Positions 45,931-58,769 of a stretch of 64,000 nt of DNA are shown here, one piece after another. The stretch comes from Ampelocalamus luodianensis. Lineage: Eukaryota; Streptophyta; Magnoliopsida; Poales; Poaceae. Below the pieces are notes generated by a model. That model was not told the origin of the DNA. It ran no database searches and saw only the letters and a list, made by a program, of their open reading frames with translations. The translations under genes were made by a program, and so were the position numbers. The stretch spans positions 34,912,342 through 34,976,341 of the forward strand of contig CM070619.1 of assembly GCA_036346255.1 (NCBI GenBank). Reading direction: 5' to 3'. Position 1 is the stretch's first letter; each line of letters opens with the position of its first letter.

Positions 45931-46755
45931 ACGACTCAGCCTTGGAGTGGTCTATGGCAACTCCTTCTACTAACACGACATGTCCAAGAAAAGCTACTTG
46001 GCTTAACCAAAATTCACTCTTACTGAGCTTGGCATAGCGCTGCTGCTCTCTAAGTCTATCTAGGACTGCCCTGAGGTGCTCTTCATGCTCTTCTTCATTC
46101 TTCGAGTAGATGAGAATGTCGTCGACGAACACAACCACAAACTTATCCAAGAAGTCCATGAATACTTTAGTCATCATATTCATGAAATAAGCCGGTGCAT
46201 TCGTCAACCCGAATAACATCACAGTGAACTCATAAAGTCCATATCTTGTGGTGAAGGCGGTCTTGGGGATGTCCTCTGGTCTGATCTTCAACTGATGGTA
46301 ACCAGATCTTAGATCAACCTTGGAGAAAACACTTGCTCCTTTCTACTGATCAAAGAGGTCGTCGATCCTGGGCAAAGGATACTTGTTCTTGATTGTAACT
46401 TCATTGAGCGATCTGTAGTCCACACACATCCTCAAGTTGCTATCTTTCTTCTTGACAAATAGTACAGGTGCTCCCCATGGTGATGAACTTGGTTGAATAA
46501 AACCTTTGTCTTGCAAGTCTTCAATTTTCCTTTTCAATTTGGCCAACTCATTTGCTGGCATTCTACAAGGTCTCTTCGAGATTGGAGCAATCCCTGGGGC
46601 TAGGTCAATTAGGAATAGGATGTCCCTATCTGGTGGCATTCCCGATATTCCTCCGAGAACAAGTCTGGGTACTCACGGACCACTGGGAGGTCCTTTAGCT
46701 TCACTTCATGCAAACAAGTCAGACTAGGACCTCCTCTAACAGAGGTCTCTGGTTG
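45929..46755 (-). pseudogene. Element A reverse transcriptase, one in-frame stop
   Basis: The frame 46,639-46,343 holds GIAPISKRPCRMPANEL, SSSPWGAPVLFVKKKD and MCVDYRSLNEVTIKNKY, ending at a TAG just after DDLFDQ. The frame resumes at 46,291 with MKIRPEDIPKTAFTTRY, LFGLTNAPAYFMNMM and the intact catalytic FVVVFVDDILIYSK, running to 45,929. It is the best-preserved piece of A. C is inserted just upstream, at 46,760. Confidence 0.88.
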
Positions 46756-46760
46756 GAACT
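46756..46760. repeat. Target-site duplication of C, left copy (GAACT)
   Basis: GAACT occurs directly before TGTAACATCCC and again at 58,765-58,769 directly after CCCGACA. Confidence 0.92.
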
Positions 46761-49700
46761 TGTAACATCCCAATTTTCTGAGCTTAAAAATCTTTTAAAT
46801 AGTTAGTAGGGAAAAATTCACCATTTGGATTTATTGGATTTTAATTTCAAAAGCTTAATATTGGACTTTACAATAAAAAACATTTAATGTGAATAATCTC
46901 AACATGAACAATAGCCAAAACTATTTTATTTGAGTTCTATATGCTCAGATATATTTTCTAGATTTTTCTAGAATTTTTCTGAGTTCATTTGCTATTTTCT
47001 ATCGCTTATTTGAATTTCTGGTATTTTCTAAATTAGAAAACCTATTAAAATCTCGAAAATCATTCGGTAGAATTCCTCTCCCTCGGCCCACCCCTATTCC
47101 TAACCCAGCCACGCCACGCCCGCACCTGCGTGCGCTGCATGCTCTATTTGGCAGTGGACCCCACTCGCCGCCTACCGCGCTCCACCTCCGTGCTCGATCG
47201 AGATGGACGGTTCGATGCGCCCGATCGTTCCGGCAGTCCGAACACCCTCATTGACGGTGCACCGTTCGATCGAGGATGGACGGTTGGATCCTTGAGTTCG
47301 CTTAGCGGTCACGCCGCGACGCACCGCCCGAGCCTCCGCCATCGACAGTGGGCCTCGGGCGCCGCTTTCATCGTCTTCCTCACGGACTCGAGTCCGCGGT
47401 CCGAGCCGAGTTGCGCCGCCGCGCCGCCGCGAACTCGCCGCCTCGGGCACTATTTAATGCCGTGACCGCCACGAGGATCGCCTCAACCCTAGCCGCTTTT
47501 CCCAAAACCGTGAACCCTAGAGCGCCGCTTCTTTTCTTCGAATCGAGCTTTGGCCTAGCGCCGCCGCTTTTTTTCGGCGGGTGGTCGCCGACGTTGAGCT
47601 CGGCCCTCTTCGAGTACCTCCCGAGATCGCCACGTCAAGCCCCGCTCGCGCGCACCTATCATTGTCGGGAGCTCGTGAGCGCCGCCGCACCGTGAAGTCC
47701 CATCTCGCCGCGCCCGCCTTGCCACCGCTGTTCCGCCGCCGGCGACCATTGGGTCCCGCTTAGCCCTTGCCGCTGGTCCTCTGCGATCCGCTGCGCGCTC
47801 AAAACCCCACCGGAGGTCCCCATCGCCGTTTAGCCGCCGACCGAGTCGCCGCGATCGCCTCGCCGCCGACGGCCATGCCGCCATCCTTCACCGTGACGGA
47901 GCCGCGGATGTGATCGCCGAGCACGAGCATGCGACCAGTGACCTTGTTGCGCCGCCGATCACCGCCGTTCGCCTCGCCGGAGTTGAAGTCGTCTTGGCCG
48001 AGATCCGCCGCCGTGGCATGCCGGCCACCGCCACCTCATCCTCGTGTCTCGTGTCCGCCCACGTGGTGCGACAATTCCAACGCTGCGTGGCGATCGGCCG
48101 GACCCAAGTCCAGGCTCGCGGACCTAGTCCACCGTGAGCCTAGCCTCGACATGTGGGAGATTTCTTTTATTATTTCTTTTCCGAAATTCCTCACGACGCG
48201 CCATGCGCAATAATCTGATTTTCCTTTAGGAAAATAATTGGAAATTCATAAAATACCGATTTTCAGCATTTTATGTATTTTCAATCTTCCAAAGGCCATA
48301 ACTTTTGCATCCGAACTCCGATTGAGCCCATTAAAATTTCTAAATTTGTATAAATTCGAGATCTACCTAATTATTATTTTTATTTAATTTTTGGAGTTTG
48401 TTTTGCCTCTGTTATTTATTTGTTTTGGTTGTTTCGCCGCTTGTGCGTAGACGCCGATACTTCGGGGTTTTCACGCTCAGAAGGCTTCAACCAAGTTCAA
48501 GACCAGTACATAGACCTATTCCAAGGCAAGTCATACCTTTGATCATATTGAATCCCAGTTTTCCTAAATTATATTGTGTTGAATTATTGTATTTACTTTA
48601 ATTATGTGTTTAACTGCTTTTGGGCTAGCTATTGATCCAAATTGTTATGTCCACCTTGCCTACTTGTATACCTTACTCTTTTGTCGCCCTAGATTGGTTT
48701 ATTATTTAGTTGGTATTAACATATTGCCAGCATGGTTGGTTAGACCGACTAGAATTGCTTAGCCATGCTACGAGTCATCATCTCATGTGAGTGCAAGTAT
48801 GAAATTGACTAAGTGATTATGGAACTGTGTGATAAAACTGTGTGTGCTGTGTGCTATTACTCGTGATGGCATGTGTTGCACTAAACCAACTGGGTGGTAA
48901 AAGATTTAGACTGAGGCAAGTGGTGGATACTGTGTGAACTGGTGGCTTTGTGATTGGGACTTATCTCTGTGGTTTAGTTAGAAAATCTGAAGTCTTGCCT
49001 TGGTCAATTAAGGACTTAACTTTGTGCGCCATTGAACTGAGCTATACTATACGCACCACATGTCCGTGACAGCCTAACTTAGTAGGTTACGAGTTTCAAC
49101 ATTGGGGTTCGTGGATAGGTTAAGCTTTGTGATATGGGATCGTGTGAATAAGAACGCCAATGTTGAGACGGTTGCCGAATCTGTTTTGTTACGATTAGTG
49201 CTAGCTACACTAGTTGTATCGTGGGTAAAGTGTACAAACCTCTCGCAGAGTGTTAATCAATCTATTCGAATAGCCGCGTCCTCCGTCATGGACAACGCCG
49301 GATTTCACACGAGGTAGTGTCTATAAAATGTGATTGGGAGCCGTGGTGATCTCAATCATATGGTGTGTGAATAAATTAGTTTAGTCAGTGTGTCTTTGTG
49401 GAAACAATCATAAATTAATATTGCTTATTTGTTTTAACTTATGCTTTCAATCTATTATTTGTATTCAATTGCAATGTTGCATTTCGCAAAATAACCACGT
49501 AAGCCATTCCTTTGGAATAAGCCTCGCATTTATATATTGCATTCTGTGGTATGATTTATAGTACGGTTGTGTACTCACGCTTGTTGTAAAACTTGCGCCC
49601 AAACCTCTGTATGGAGGAGTCTTCACCGCTCGAGGAGGAGTTTGTGGAAGAAGGTTGATCGCTAGGTCATCGATCCCGCCGGTTGTGTGGTGTGCCGATT

Positions 49701-49937
49701 GGAGTTTGCCGTAGTTTACTTTTGTTCCACGCAAAGATTTCTTTAGTGTTAGCACTGCGTGGCTTATTGTTGTAACCCGACCTTAAGGTCAAAACTCTAA
49801 GTTGTTATTCAAACTATTCGCTTATGTTATATTTCGCTTGTGTGGATTGATATTCACCTATGTTACCATTGTGCACTAGCGTGATCCTCGACTAGTGCGT
49901 AATACACAGAGGGTCCGTGCATTTTTGGGTCCCGACA
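46761..49937 (+). repeat. C 5' LTR
   Basis: TGTAACATCCCAATTTTCTG to TTTTTGGGTCCCGACA. GC-rich, CpG-dense sequence fills 47,080-48,140, ahead of an AT-rich half. A weak TATA-like CTATTTAATG lies near 47,450. There is no gene inside; frames in the GC-rich part are incidental. Confidence 0.93.
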
Positions 49938-49941
49938 GAGG

Positions 49942-49953
49942 TGGTATCGAGCC
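49942..49953 (+). promoter_or_regulatory. Primer-binding site of element C
   Basis: TGGTATCGAGCC, four bases after the LTR. The usual methionine-tRNA complement is TGGTATCAGAGCC; here CAG reads CG, another change at a CAG site. Confidence 0.85.
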
Positions 49954-50460
49954 ATATCGATCGTAGGTCTTGACCTTAGTTAGATCGGCCATTTTTAGAG
50001 AGTCCAAACTATTTTCTAAAAGAAAACTAACTTGCAAGAGTAACCTATTGCTTAACTCCTCTCATGTCTCTCTAGACTCATCTATTGCTAAGAATTTTAC
50101 CCTCTCCGCTGTTTTTAAGTTGTTCTATTTCTCTCTGCCTTGTGACGATGCCTCGCCTTCACCTATGGTGAGAGTTGTGAGGTTACGCCGCCGAACTTTG
50201 GAAGCTTCTGCAGTATTTGAGGTTTTGATCGCCTGCTGTACCGAGGCAACAACCGGATGGTGGATGGACATAAGCGGGCACGACCGTCGCTTGACGATCG
50301 CCAGATGAACACCAAGGCAAGCCACCACGAACATCTCCGTCAGAGAATCACTTGGAGTGAAGGAATACAGAATCATCGCGCCGCCATGCTTCGGATCCGC
50401 CACATCTACATGCGCGAGTTGTAAGGAACCGCCTTCCGCTACCACCCCAGAGCAGCCGCC

Positions 50461-50817
50461 GTGGAGCTACCTGCACACTATCCATCCACGGAGGGAGAAG
50501 AAGATGCCACAATGGTACACCTCGCCCGCACGCCGTCGCCAAGAGGAATCCATGGAGATGATGGTCACGATTTAGACGGTGTCTACAAGAGCCGCACTAA
50601 GTCAAGAGAAGATCGCCATCCCGAAGAGATAATCGACGCCACCACCAAAGCGTACCAAGAAGAGGAAGAAGATCTAGAAGAACATGAAGAATATGAGGAA
50701 GATCCAGAGGAGGTGGAGCCAGAACCAGAGGAGCCTGTCGCGCCATCGACGCCGCTCTGCGCACCGCCCGGCACCGTGATCGGTTCGAAGATGCCAAAGA
50801 CGCTTCAAGGTCTATAG
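50461..50817 (+). CDS. Acidic open frame in the C leader, upstream of gag
   Basis: A 118-codon ATG frame carries a strongly acidic middle (AYQEEEEDLEEHEEYEEDPE) ending in a Pro/Ala-rich segment. It lies about 520 bases after the primer-binding site and 500 bases before gag. The acidic tract is unlike any gag or pol domain I know. It may be an accessory ORF or the gag N-terminus of this family; the B element has an unrelated frame at the same place. Confidence 0.4.
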   Translation: MELPAHYPSTEGEEDATMVHLARTPSPRGIHGDDGHDLDGVYKSRTKSREDRHPEEIIDATTKAYQEEEEDLEEHEEYEEDPEEVEPEPEEPVAPSTPLCAPPGTVIGSKMPKTLQGL

Positions 50818-51339
50818 CAGGCAGGAGCACAGCCGTGGTTGTGGAGGTTACCTCAGCGACTGAGTTCGCTAAGGCCTAGGTTCGCAGTTGAGGCTTAGTG
50901 TGTCAAGCCGCGTCAGTCTAAGCCTAGTTGTGTCGCCCTTTAGGCGTTAGATTGTGTGCTTAGGTTCTAGATTGTGTGCTTAGGTTCGCTATTTTCCTTG
51001 AGTGTGGGTATGAGCTGCAAAGGCCCTTAGGCATCTGTTGCAAGCCATACTAAGTTCTTGGCACAAAGTTGCTTTTGTTCTCTCGCTTGTTGTTGGGTTT
51101 AACCAATCCCCGCTTAGTTCCTAACTCACCCCATGCTTGCTACCTTATCTAACCCTTGAAGCTTCGCGGATGGTTACAACTCGCGAGACAGCCAAGTGGT
51201 TCGGCACTCAAAGACCAAAGCAGCAAAGGCGACAAAAGAACAGAGAGCAGCTTCGCCACCAAAGACCTTCATGGATCTGCAGAATTTAGTCTTTATGGCA
51301 GCCACAGAATACGCTTGATGCATGCCATGATGAACCGTG

Positions 51340-54300
51340 ATGCAAGCTATGAATGAGCGGAATAACAACAACCATCACCGCGAGGAGCCCTACCGCCATG
51401 GCCACCAAGGACCTTCCAAGTTGGCGTAATCATGAGGACCCGCCCACCAACATTCGCGGACATGTCTCACCCGTGGAAGCCGATGATTGGCTTCGTGATC
51501 GAAAGGAAGTCTGATCACCCAATGCAACGACTATGAAAGTTCTCTATGCCTCTCACCGCTGGAGGGCATCGCAGCGTATCGGTGGAGAACTTCGCGCCGC
51601 CATGAGGCACCACTGTATCACTTGGGAGGAATTCTCACAAGATTCCGCCAATACCACGCACTGCAAGAATTATTGAACTCAAGAAAGATGAATTTCGTGC
51701 CTCAAGCAAGGAAGCTTGTCGTTGTCGACTATCTCAACAAGTTCTCGCAACTCGCCGCTATGCCGCAGAAGATGTTGCAAATGACAAGGCTCGCCAGAGT
51801 CGTCAAGGGATCAACATCGGACTTCAAAGTCAATCTCCTTGCACATACCTTCCCCGACTTCCAAGAACCGATCAATAAAGCTTTAGTCATGGAGGATAAG
51901 CGCAAGGAACCGAAGACAATCGCAAACGCAGATGATCCAGCCAGGAGGCCAAGCAATTCCAACAGAGCAAGGACAAGTGCCACCGCAGCTTCAACCGGCT
52001 TTTCCCACGAACTCCGCCAGACACTCGCACCAACCTCAAGACTCGCCCGCTTGCTCGTAACACTCGCACTTCAAAGACCGACCAACGCTAATCCAAAGAG
52101 CCAACAAGTCGCAAGAGCCAAGGTGTGCTACACTTGCCGCCAACCGCCACTACGCAAATCGTCCACAGAGGGGAACGATCACCCGAGCCGTTTCAACCTT
52201 GAGCTACACCGAATAAGACACCGCATCGGGTCACCAACAGGAACTTTCCAAGCCCCCAACCAGCTGTGAGGAGGGACGCAGTCCGTGGTCCGAGGCCGTG
52301 TCAACCACGCCACCGAAGGAGCACGAGAAGCACCGACGTCAGACCGGTAAGTTCCCCGTTAATTCGCACCCGCACGCCTGCTTTGATTCTCGAGCTTCGC
52401 ATTCTTTTTGTGTCCGAAGTTTTTGCGTCTAAGAATAAGTTGGAGGCTATACAACTTAATCATACTCTATTAGTTCAATCGCTCGAGCAGAGCTAAGCTC
52501 TAGAGTGGGTTGTTTAGGAGCTAAGTTACTCATAGCCGAGTTGAGTTTCTAGCCAACTTAATTGTTCTAGACACCCAAACCCTAGATGTCATTCTTGGCA
52601 TGGATTGGCTATCCAAGCACAAAGTCAGGCCGATTGTGGTCAAGAGTCGAACGGTTGAGAGTACGATGGAAGGAAAGTGGAGTTTCTAGCCACATCGCTC
52701 GTGAAGGACACTTGCTAGTAAACAATCAAGACCATTGCATTGGAGAATGTACCAATAGTCGAGAATACCCAGATGTGTTTCGTAAGAGTTACCCGAATGC
52801 CACCGATCGTGACATCGAAGTTCGCTATTGATCTAGTGCCGTGACGCCAATTTCTAAGCGACCTTATCGAATGCCACCGACGAAAGTTAGCGTAAATGAA
52901 GAAGCGATTGAAGAACTTCGAGAAAGGGTTCGTAAGACCAAGTTCGCCACCGTGGGAGCACCAGCCTTGTTCACCAAGAAGAAAGACTAAGCATGAGGAT
53001 GTGTATCGACCACCGCTCTCTCAACGAGGTCACTATCAAGAATAAGTATCCATCGCCCAGATAGACGATCTGCTTGACCGCATGAAGGGAGCCGAGTGTT
53101 CTCAAAGATCGACTTGCGATCGGGCTACCATCGATTGAAGATCTACCCTAGGATATACCAAAGACCGCTTTCAACGCTGGTATGGACATTATGAGTTCTG
53201 GTCATGTCATTTGGGTGACAAATGCCCCACTTACTTCATGAACATGATGAACAAAGTCTTCATGGAATACCCGACAAGTTTGTAGTGGTGTTCATTGACG
53301 ATATTCCGTTTATTCCAAATTAGAGGAGGAACACGCAAAACACCCGAGGTTAATTTTGGAGAAACTCGTGAGCATCAATTGTATGCCAAGTTCGGTAAGT
53401 GTGACTTTTGGAAGAAGGAAGTGGATTTCTTGGCCATGTGATGACCGCCGATGGAGTAGCGAATGACCCAGAAAAGTAAAAGCAAGTTACATCGACCACC
53501 AAGATCAGAACCCGATTCGCAGCTTCTTGGGAATGGCAAAGTTATTATCGCCGCTTTCATCAAAGGATTCTCATCGATTGCTAAGCCTCTTACGCAATTG
53601 TTGAAGAAGGAGAAGAAGTTCACTTGGACCTCACTGTGAAACAAGTTTTCAAGAGTTAAAGAAACGCTCGACCACACTTCCAGTGTTGATTCTACCGGAC
53701 ATCCTAAGGACTTCGATATTCATTGTGATGCTTCACAAGGATTAGGATGTGTCCCGATGCAAGAGGGAAGAGTCACGCTATGCGCCAAGACAATTGAGAC
53801 CTCACGAGGAGAATTACCCTACTCATGATCCGAATTAGCCGTAGTGCATGCTTTAAAGATTTAGAGTCATTACCTCATCGTGAATCTGTGAAGTCTACAC
53901 AGATCATAAAAGTCCAAGTACATCTTACCCAATGATCCGAATATGAGACAGAGAAGATGGTTGGAATTGATTAAGGATTATAATCTTGGAATCCACTACC
54001 ATCCCTAAAGCCAATGTAGTCGCAGACGCCTAAGTCGTAAGAGTTACTACAATGTTTTGGAAGTAAAGGAAAATTTCCTAACTTTATGAAGAATTTCGAA
54101 GCTAAAGCTAGAAGTTGTGTCCGAGGGATTTGTGGCCAATTTGGAGGTACAAATACCTTGGAGAAACAGATTCGTGAAGCACAACCAAAGGATCCCGTGT
54201 TGTCGACATCAAGATCAAAATGGCGAGGGGAAATTCAAAGATTTCACCAAAGATGATCAAGACATACTGATTAATGGTCGATTCTGTACCGTATATCGAT

Positions 54301-55553
54301 GGTCTAAGACAGCTAATCTTAAAAGAAGCCCATGACTCAAAGTATTCGATTCACCCCGAAGTACCAAGATGTACCAGATGTTAAGAATAAATTTTGTAGC
54401 CAATTTGAAATGGGAAGTCGCAGAGTTCGTGGCCTTGTGCGACACCGCCGAAAATAAAGGCAGAACACCGCAGACCAAGCAGGTTTGCCGCAACCGCGAA
54501 GATTCCAGATTGGAAGTGGGAAGAAATCGATGGATTTCATCACCGTTTACCCAAGACCCAATCAGTTATGATTCAACTGGGTAATAGTTGATCGATTGAC
54601 CAAGGTCGCACATTTTCTCGCCAACAAAACCACGCATCGTGAGATCGCCTTGCGGAGTTGTACATGACCGTAATTGTCGCTTGTTCGGAGTGCCCAAGAA
54701 AATAGTGTCGATCGAGGATCTCGCCACCTCTCGCTTTGGCGAGTTTGCATGAAGCATTGGGTACCCATCGGTTTTCAAGATCGCATATCATCCATGCATG
54801 CATGGACAGATCGAAAGAGTCAATCGATATTGAGGATATGCCGAGAGCTTGCGCTCTAGCGAATGCTACCGATGGGATAAAAGTTTGCCGTGATGCGAGT
54901 TCTCGTATAACAACAGCTTATCGCTACCGCAAATGTCGCCATTTGAAGCTCAGATGGTCGTGCTCGCCAACCCCGCAATTGGTCGAGACATTTGAACGCA
55001 TAATGTTCGCCGATATCATCCAAGAGGTAGAAGAACAAAGTTGCTATGATCGTGAAAGGCTAAAAATAGCCCACCAAGGCGTAAGAGTTATGCCGATAAA
55101 CCGCCGCCGAGATCTCGCCGAGCCGTAAGATTTTGTCTATCTTCGAGTGACCCCGCCGAGGTGTCAAGAGGTTTCATGCCAAAGGGAAGCTTGCCCTCAG
55201 GTATGTTGGTCTGCTCAAGATTTTGGAACGCCGTGGGAAGTTGTTACCAATTGAGCTACCGTAGTCGCAGCGTGAGTACATGATGTCTTTCATGTCTCGC
55301 TTGAAGAAGTGTCTTCGTGTGCCGTAAGAGCAAGCCCCGTTGGAATCAATTGTTTTGAAAGAGGATCTTACCTACAAGGAGCAACAATCAAGATCTTAGA
55401 TGTCGCAGAGCGCCTCACCGTAAGCAAGACTGCTCGCTTTTGCAAGGTCCAAAGGAGCAACCACTGTAAGGAGAAGGACGTGGGAACGTGAAGAAGAGCC
55501 AAAGCCGAGTTCCCTAACCTTTCTCTAGCTTAGCCCGAATCTCGGGTCGAGAT
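51340..55553 (+). pseudogene. Element C gag-pol, shattered into short frames
   Basis: Domain order can be followed through changing frames. Gag is at about 51,440-52,060 (DYLNKFSQLAAMPQ at 51,730), with a damaged knuckle at 52,123 (VCYTCRQPP). Protease is at 52,400-52,640 (ILGMDWLSKH at 52,590). RT is at 52,850-53,450 (FIDDI at 53,290, then a break). RNase H is at 53,690-54,030 (DIHCDASQG), integrase at 54,150-55,250 and the chromodomain at 55,370-55,540 (IKILDVAERLTVSKTARFCK). Many breaks occur where a CTG or CAG would be expected; for example the catalytic motif is followed by ATTCCG where ATTCTGA would keep frame. The coding state of C cannot be judged from this consensus. Confidence 0.8.
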
Positions 55554-55556
55554 TCC

Positions 55557-55571
55557 TTTAAGGGGGAGGTT
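55557..55571 (+). promoter_or_regulatory. Polypurine tract of element C
   Basis: TTTAAGGGGGAGGTT, immediately before the 3' LTR start at 55,572. Confidence 0.85.
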
Positions 55572-58500
55572 TGTAACATCCCAATTTTCCGAGCTTAAAA
55601 TCTTTTAAATAGTTAGTAGGGAAAATTCACCATTTGGATTTATTGATTTTAATTTCAAAAGCTTAATATTGACTTTACAATCAAAACATTTAATGTGAAT
55701 AATCTCAACATGACCAATAGCCAAAACTATTTTATTTGAGTTCTATGTGCTTAGATATATTTTCTAGATTTTTCTAGAATTTTTCTCGAGTTCATTTGCT
55801 ATTTTCTATCGCTATTTGAATTTCTCGTATTTTCTAAATTAGAAAACCTATTAAAATCTCGAAAATCATTCGCCGAATTCCTCTCCCTCGCCCACCCTAT
55901 TCCTAACCCACCACGCTACGCGCCCACCGCTCAAGGCGCGCTTCGCTCACTGTGGCGGTGTGGACCCCACCGCCGCCTCTCTCGCCACCTCCGCCGCTCG
56001 ATCGTAGATGGACGGTTGATGCGCCCGATCGTTCGGCAGCATTTAACACTCAATGACTGCGCACCGCTCGATCGAGGATGGACGGTTGATCCTTGAGTTC
56101 ATTTAGCGGTCACGCCTTTTCGCGCACGCACTCGCCCGAGCCTCCGCCATCGACAGGGCCTCGGGCGCATCGTTCATCGTCTTCCTCACGGACTCGGAGT
56201 CCGTGTCCGAGCCGGGTTGCGCCGCCGCGCCGCCGCGAACTCGCCGCTCCCGCACTATTTAATGCCGTGACCGCGTCCACGAGGATCGCCAACCCTAGCC
56301 GCTTTTCCCAAAACCAGAACCCTAGAGCGCTTTTCTTCTCGACCGAGCTTTGCCCTAGCGCCGCCGCTTTTTCGGCGAATTGGTCGCCGACGTTGAGCTC
56401 CACCTCTTCGAGTACCTCCCGAGATCGCCACGCCAAGCCCCGTCGCGCGCACTTATCATCGCCGTGGAGCTCCGCAGCGCCGCCGCATCGCAAAGTCCCA
56501 TCCGCCGCGCCGCCACCTTGCCACCGCCAGTGTTCGATCGCCGCCGATGACCATTGGGTCCCGCTTAGCCCTTAAGCCGCCGGTCCTGCGATCCCGCGGG
56601 TGCGCTCAAACCCCACCGAGGTCCCCATCGCCGCTTAGCCGCCGACCCAGTCGCCGCCATCGCTTCGCCGCCGACGGCCTTTGCCGCCATCCTTCACCGC
56701 ATCGGAGCCGTTGGATGTGATCGCACGGCACCAAAGATGCGACCGGTGACCTTGTTGCGCCGCGGCCACCGCTGTCGCCGCGCCGAGTTGAAGTCGCCTC
56801 GCCAGATCCTCGCCGCCGTGGCATGCCAACTCAGCCGCCACCTCATCCTCGTGTCTCCGTGTCTGCCCACGTGGTTTGACAAGTCAAGACCTACGTGGCC
56901 CAAATTTCGACCAGAGTTCGAGGCTCGGTGGACCTAGTCCACCGTGAGCCTAGCCTCTGACATGTGGGTCCCACATGTCAGAGATTTCTTTTATTATTTC
57001 TTTTTCCAAAATTCCTCCGCTGACGTCAGCTTGCGCAATAATCTGATTTTCCTTTAGGAAAATAATTCGGGAAATTCATAAAATACGATTTTCAGATTTT
57101 ATGTATTTTCAATCTTCCAAAGGCCATAACTTTTGCATCCGAACTCCGATTGAGCCCATTAAAATTTCTAAATTTGTCTAAATTCGAGATCTACCTAATT
57201 ATTATTTTTATTTAATTTTTGGAGTTTGTTTTGCCTCTGTTATTTATTTGTTTTGGTTGTTTCATTGCTTGTGCGTAGACGCCGATACTTCGGGTTTTCG
57301 TCGAAGAAGGCTTCAACCAAGTTCAAGACCAGTACATAGACCTATTCCAAGGCAAGTCATACCTTTGATCATATTGAATCCCAGTTTTCCTAAATTATAT
57401 TGTGTTGAATTATTGCATTTACTTTAATTATGTGTTTAATCGCTTTTGGGCTAGCTATTGATCCAAATTGTTATGTCCACCTTGCCTACTTGTATACCTT
57501 ACTCTTTGTCGCCTCTAGATTGGTTTATTATTTAGTTGGTATTAACATATTGCCAAGATGGTTGGTTAGACCGACTAGAATTACTTAGCCATGCTACGAG
57601 TCATCATCTCATGTGAGTGCAAGTATGAAATTGACTAAGTGATTATGGAACTGTGATAAAACTGTGTGCTGTGTGCTATTACTCGTGATGGCATGTGTTG
57701 CACTAAACCAACTGGGTGGTAAAAGATTTAGACCGAGGCAAGTGGTGGATACCGTGTGAACTGGTGGCTTTGTGATTGGGACTTATCTGCGTGGTTTAGT
57801 TAGAAAATCGGAAGTCTTGCCTTGGTCAATTAAGGACTTAACTTTGTGCGCCATTGAACTGAGCTATACTTTTACCACATGTCCGTGACAGCCTAACTTA
57901 GTAGGTTACGGAGTTTCAACATTGGGGTTCGTGGATAGGTTAAGCTTTGTGATATGGGATCTGTGAATAAGAACGCCAATGTTGAGACGGTTGCCGAACT
58001 GCTTTGTTACGATTAGTGCTAGCTACACTAGTTGTATCGTGTGGGTAAAGTGTACAAACCTCTCGCAGAGTGTTAATCAATCTATTCGAATAGCCGCCCT
58101 CCGTCATGGACAACGCCGGGATTTCACACGAGGGGTAGTGTTCATAAAATGTGGGATTGGGAGCCGTGATCTCAATCATATGGTCTGTGAATAAATCGCT
58201 TTAGCTGTGTGTCTTTGTGGAAACAATCATTAAATTAATATTTCTTATTTGTTTTAACTTATGCTTTCAATCTATTATTTGTATTCAATTGCAAATGTTG
58301 CATTTCGCAAAATAACCACGTAAGCCATTCCTTTGGAATAAGCCCGCATTTATATATTGCATTCGTGGTATGATTTGCGAGCACGGTTGTGTACTCACGC
58401 TTGTTGTAAAACTTGCGCCCAAACCTACGTAGTGGAGGAGTCTTCACCGCTTTCGAGGAGGAGTTTGTGGAAGAAGGTTGATCGCTAGGTCATCGATCCC

Positions 58501-58764
58501 GCCGGTTGCACTGGTGTGTCTTGATTGGAGTTTGCCGAGTTTACTTTTCGCCGCAGATTTCTTTAGTGTTAGCCTGCGTGGCTTATTAAGTTGTAACCCG
58601 ACCTTAAGGTCAAAACTCTAAGTTGTTATTCAAACTATTCGCTTATGTTATATTTCGCTTGTGTGGATTGATATTCACCTATGTTACCGCTGTGTGCACT
58701 AGCGTGATCCTGGACTAGTGCAGAATACACAGAGTGTCCAGAATTGCATTTTTGGGTCCCGACA
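55572..58764 (+). repeat. C 3' LTR
   Basis: Aligns end to end with 46,761-49,937, starting TGTAACATCCCAATTTTCCG and ending GGGTCCCGACA. There is no gene inside. Confidence 0.93.
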
Positions 58765-58769
58765 GAACT

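Larger units (their letters stand above)
46761..58764 (+). mobile_element. Element C: complete-structure Tekay/Del-like chromovirus
   Basis: Two LTRs of about 3.2 kb (46,761-49,937 and 55,572-58,764), a primer-binding site, a long leader, gag, pol with chromodomain, and a polypurine tract, all on the plus strand and opposite to its host A. GAACT flanks both sides. It is structurally complete, but its gag-pol is shattered into short frames. The LTR pair differs mainly at CAG/CTG words. Confidence 0.93.

Noticed and set aside
47130..48213. Long overlapping frames at 47,130-48,213 and again at 56,093-56,937
   Set aside because: They are in the GC-rich half of the C LTR, and the frames differ between the two LTRs of the same element. 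They are composition effects.
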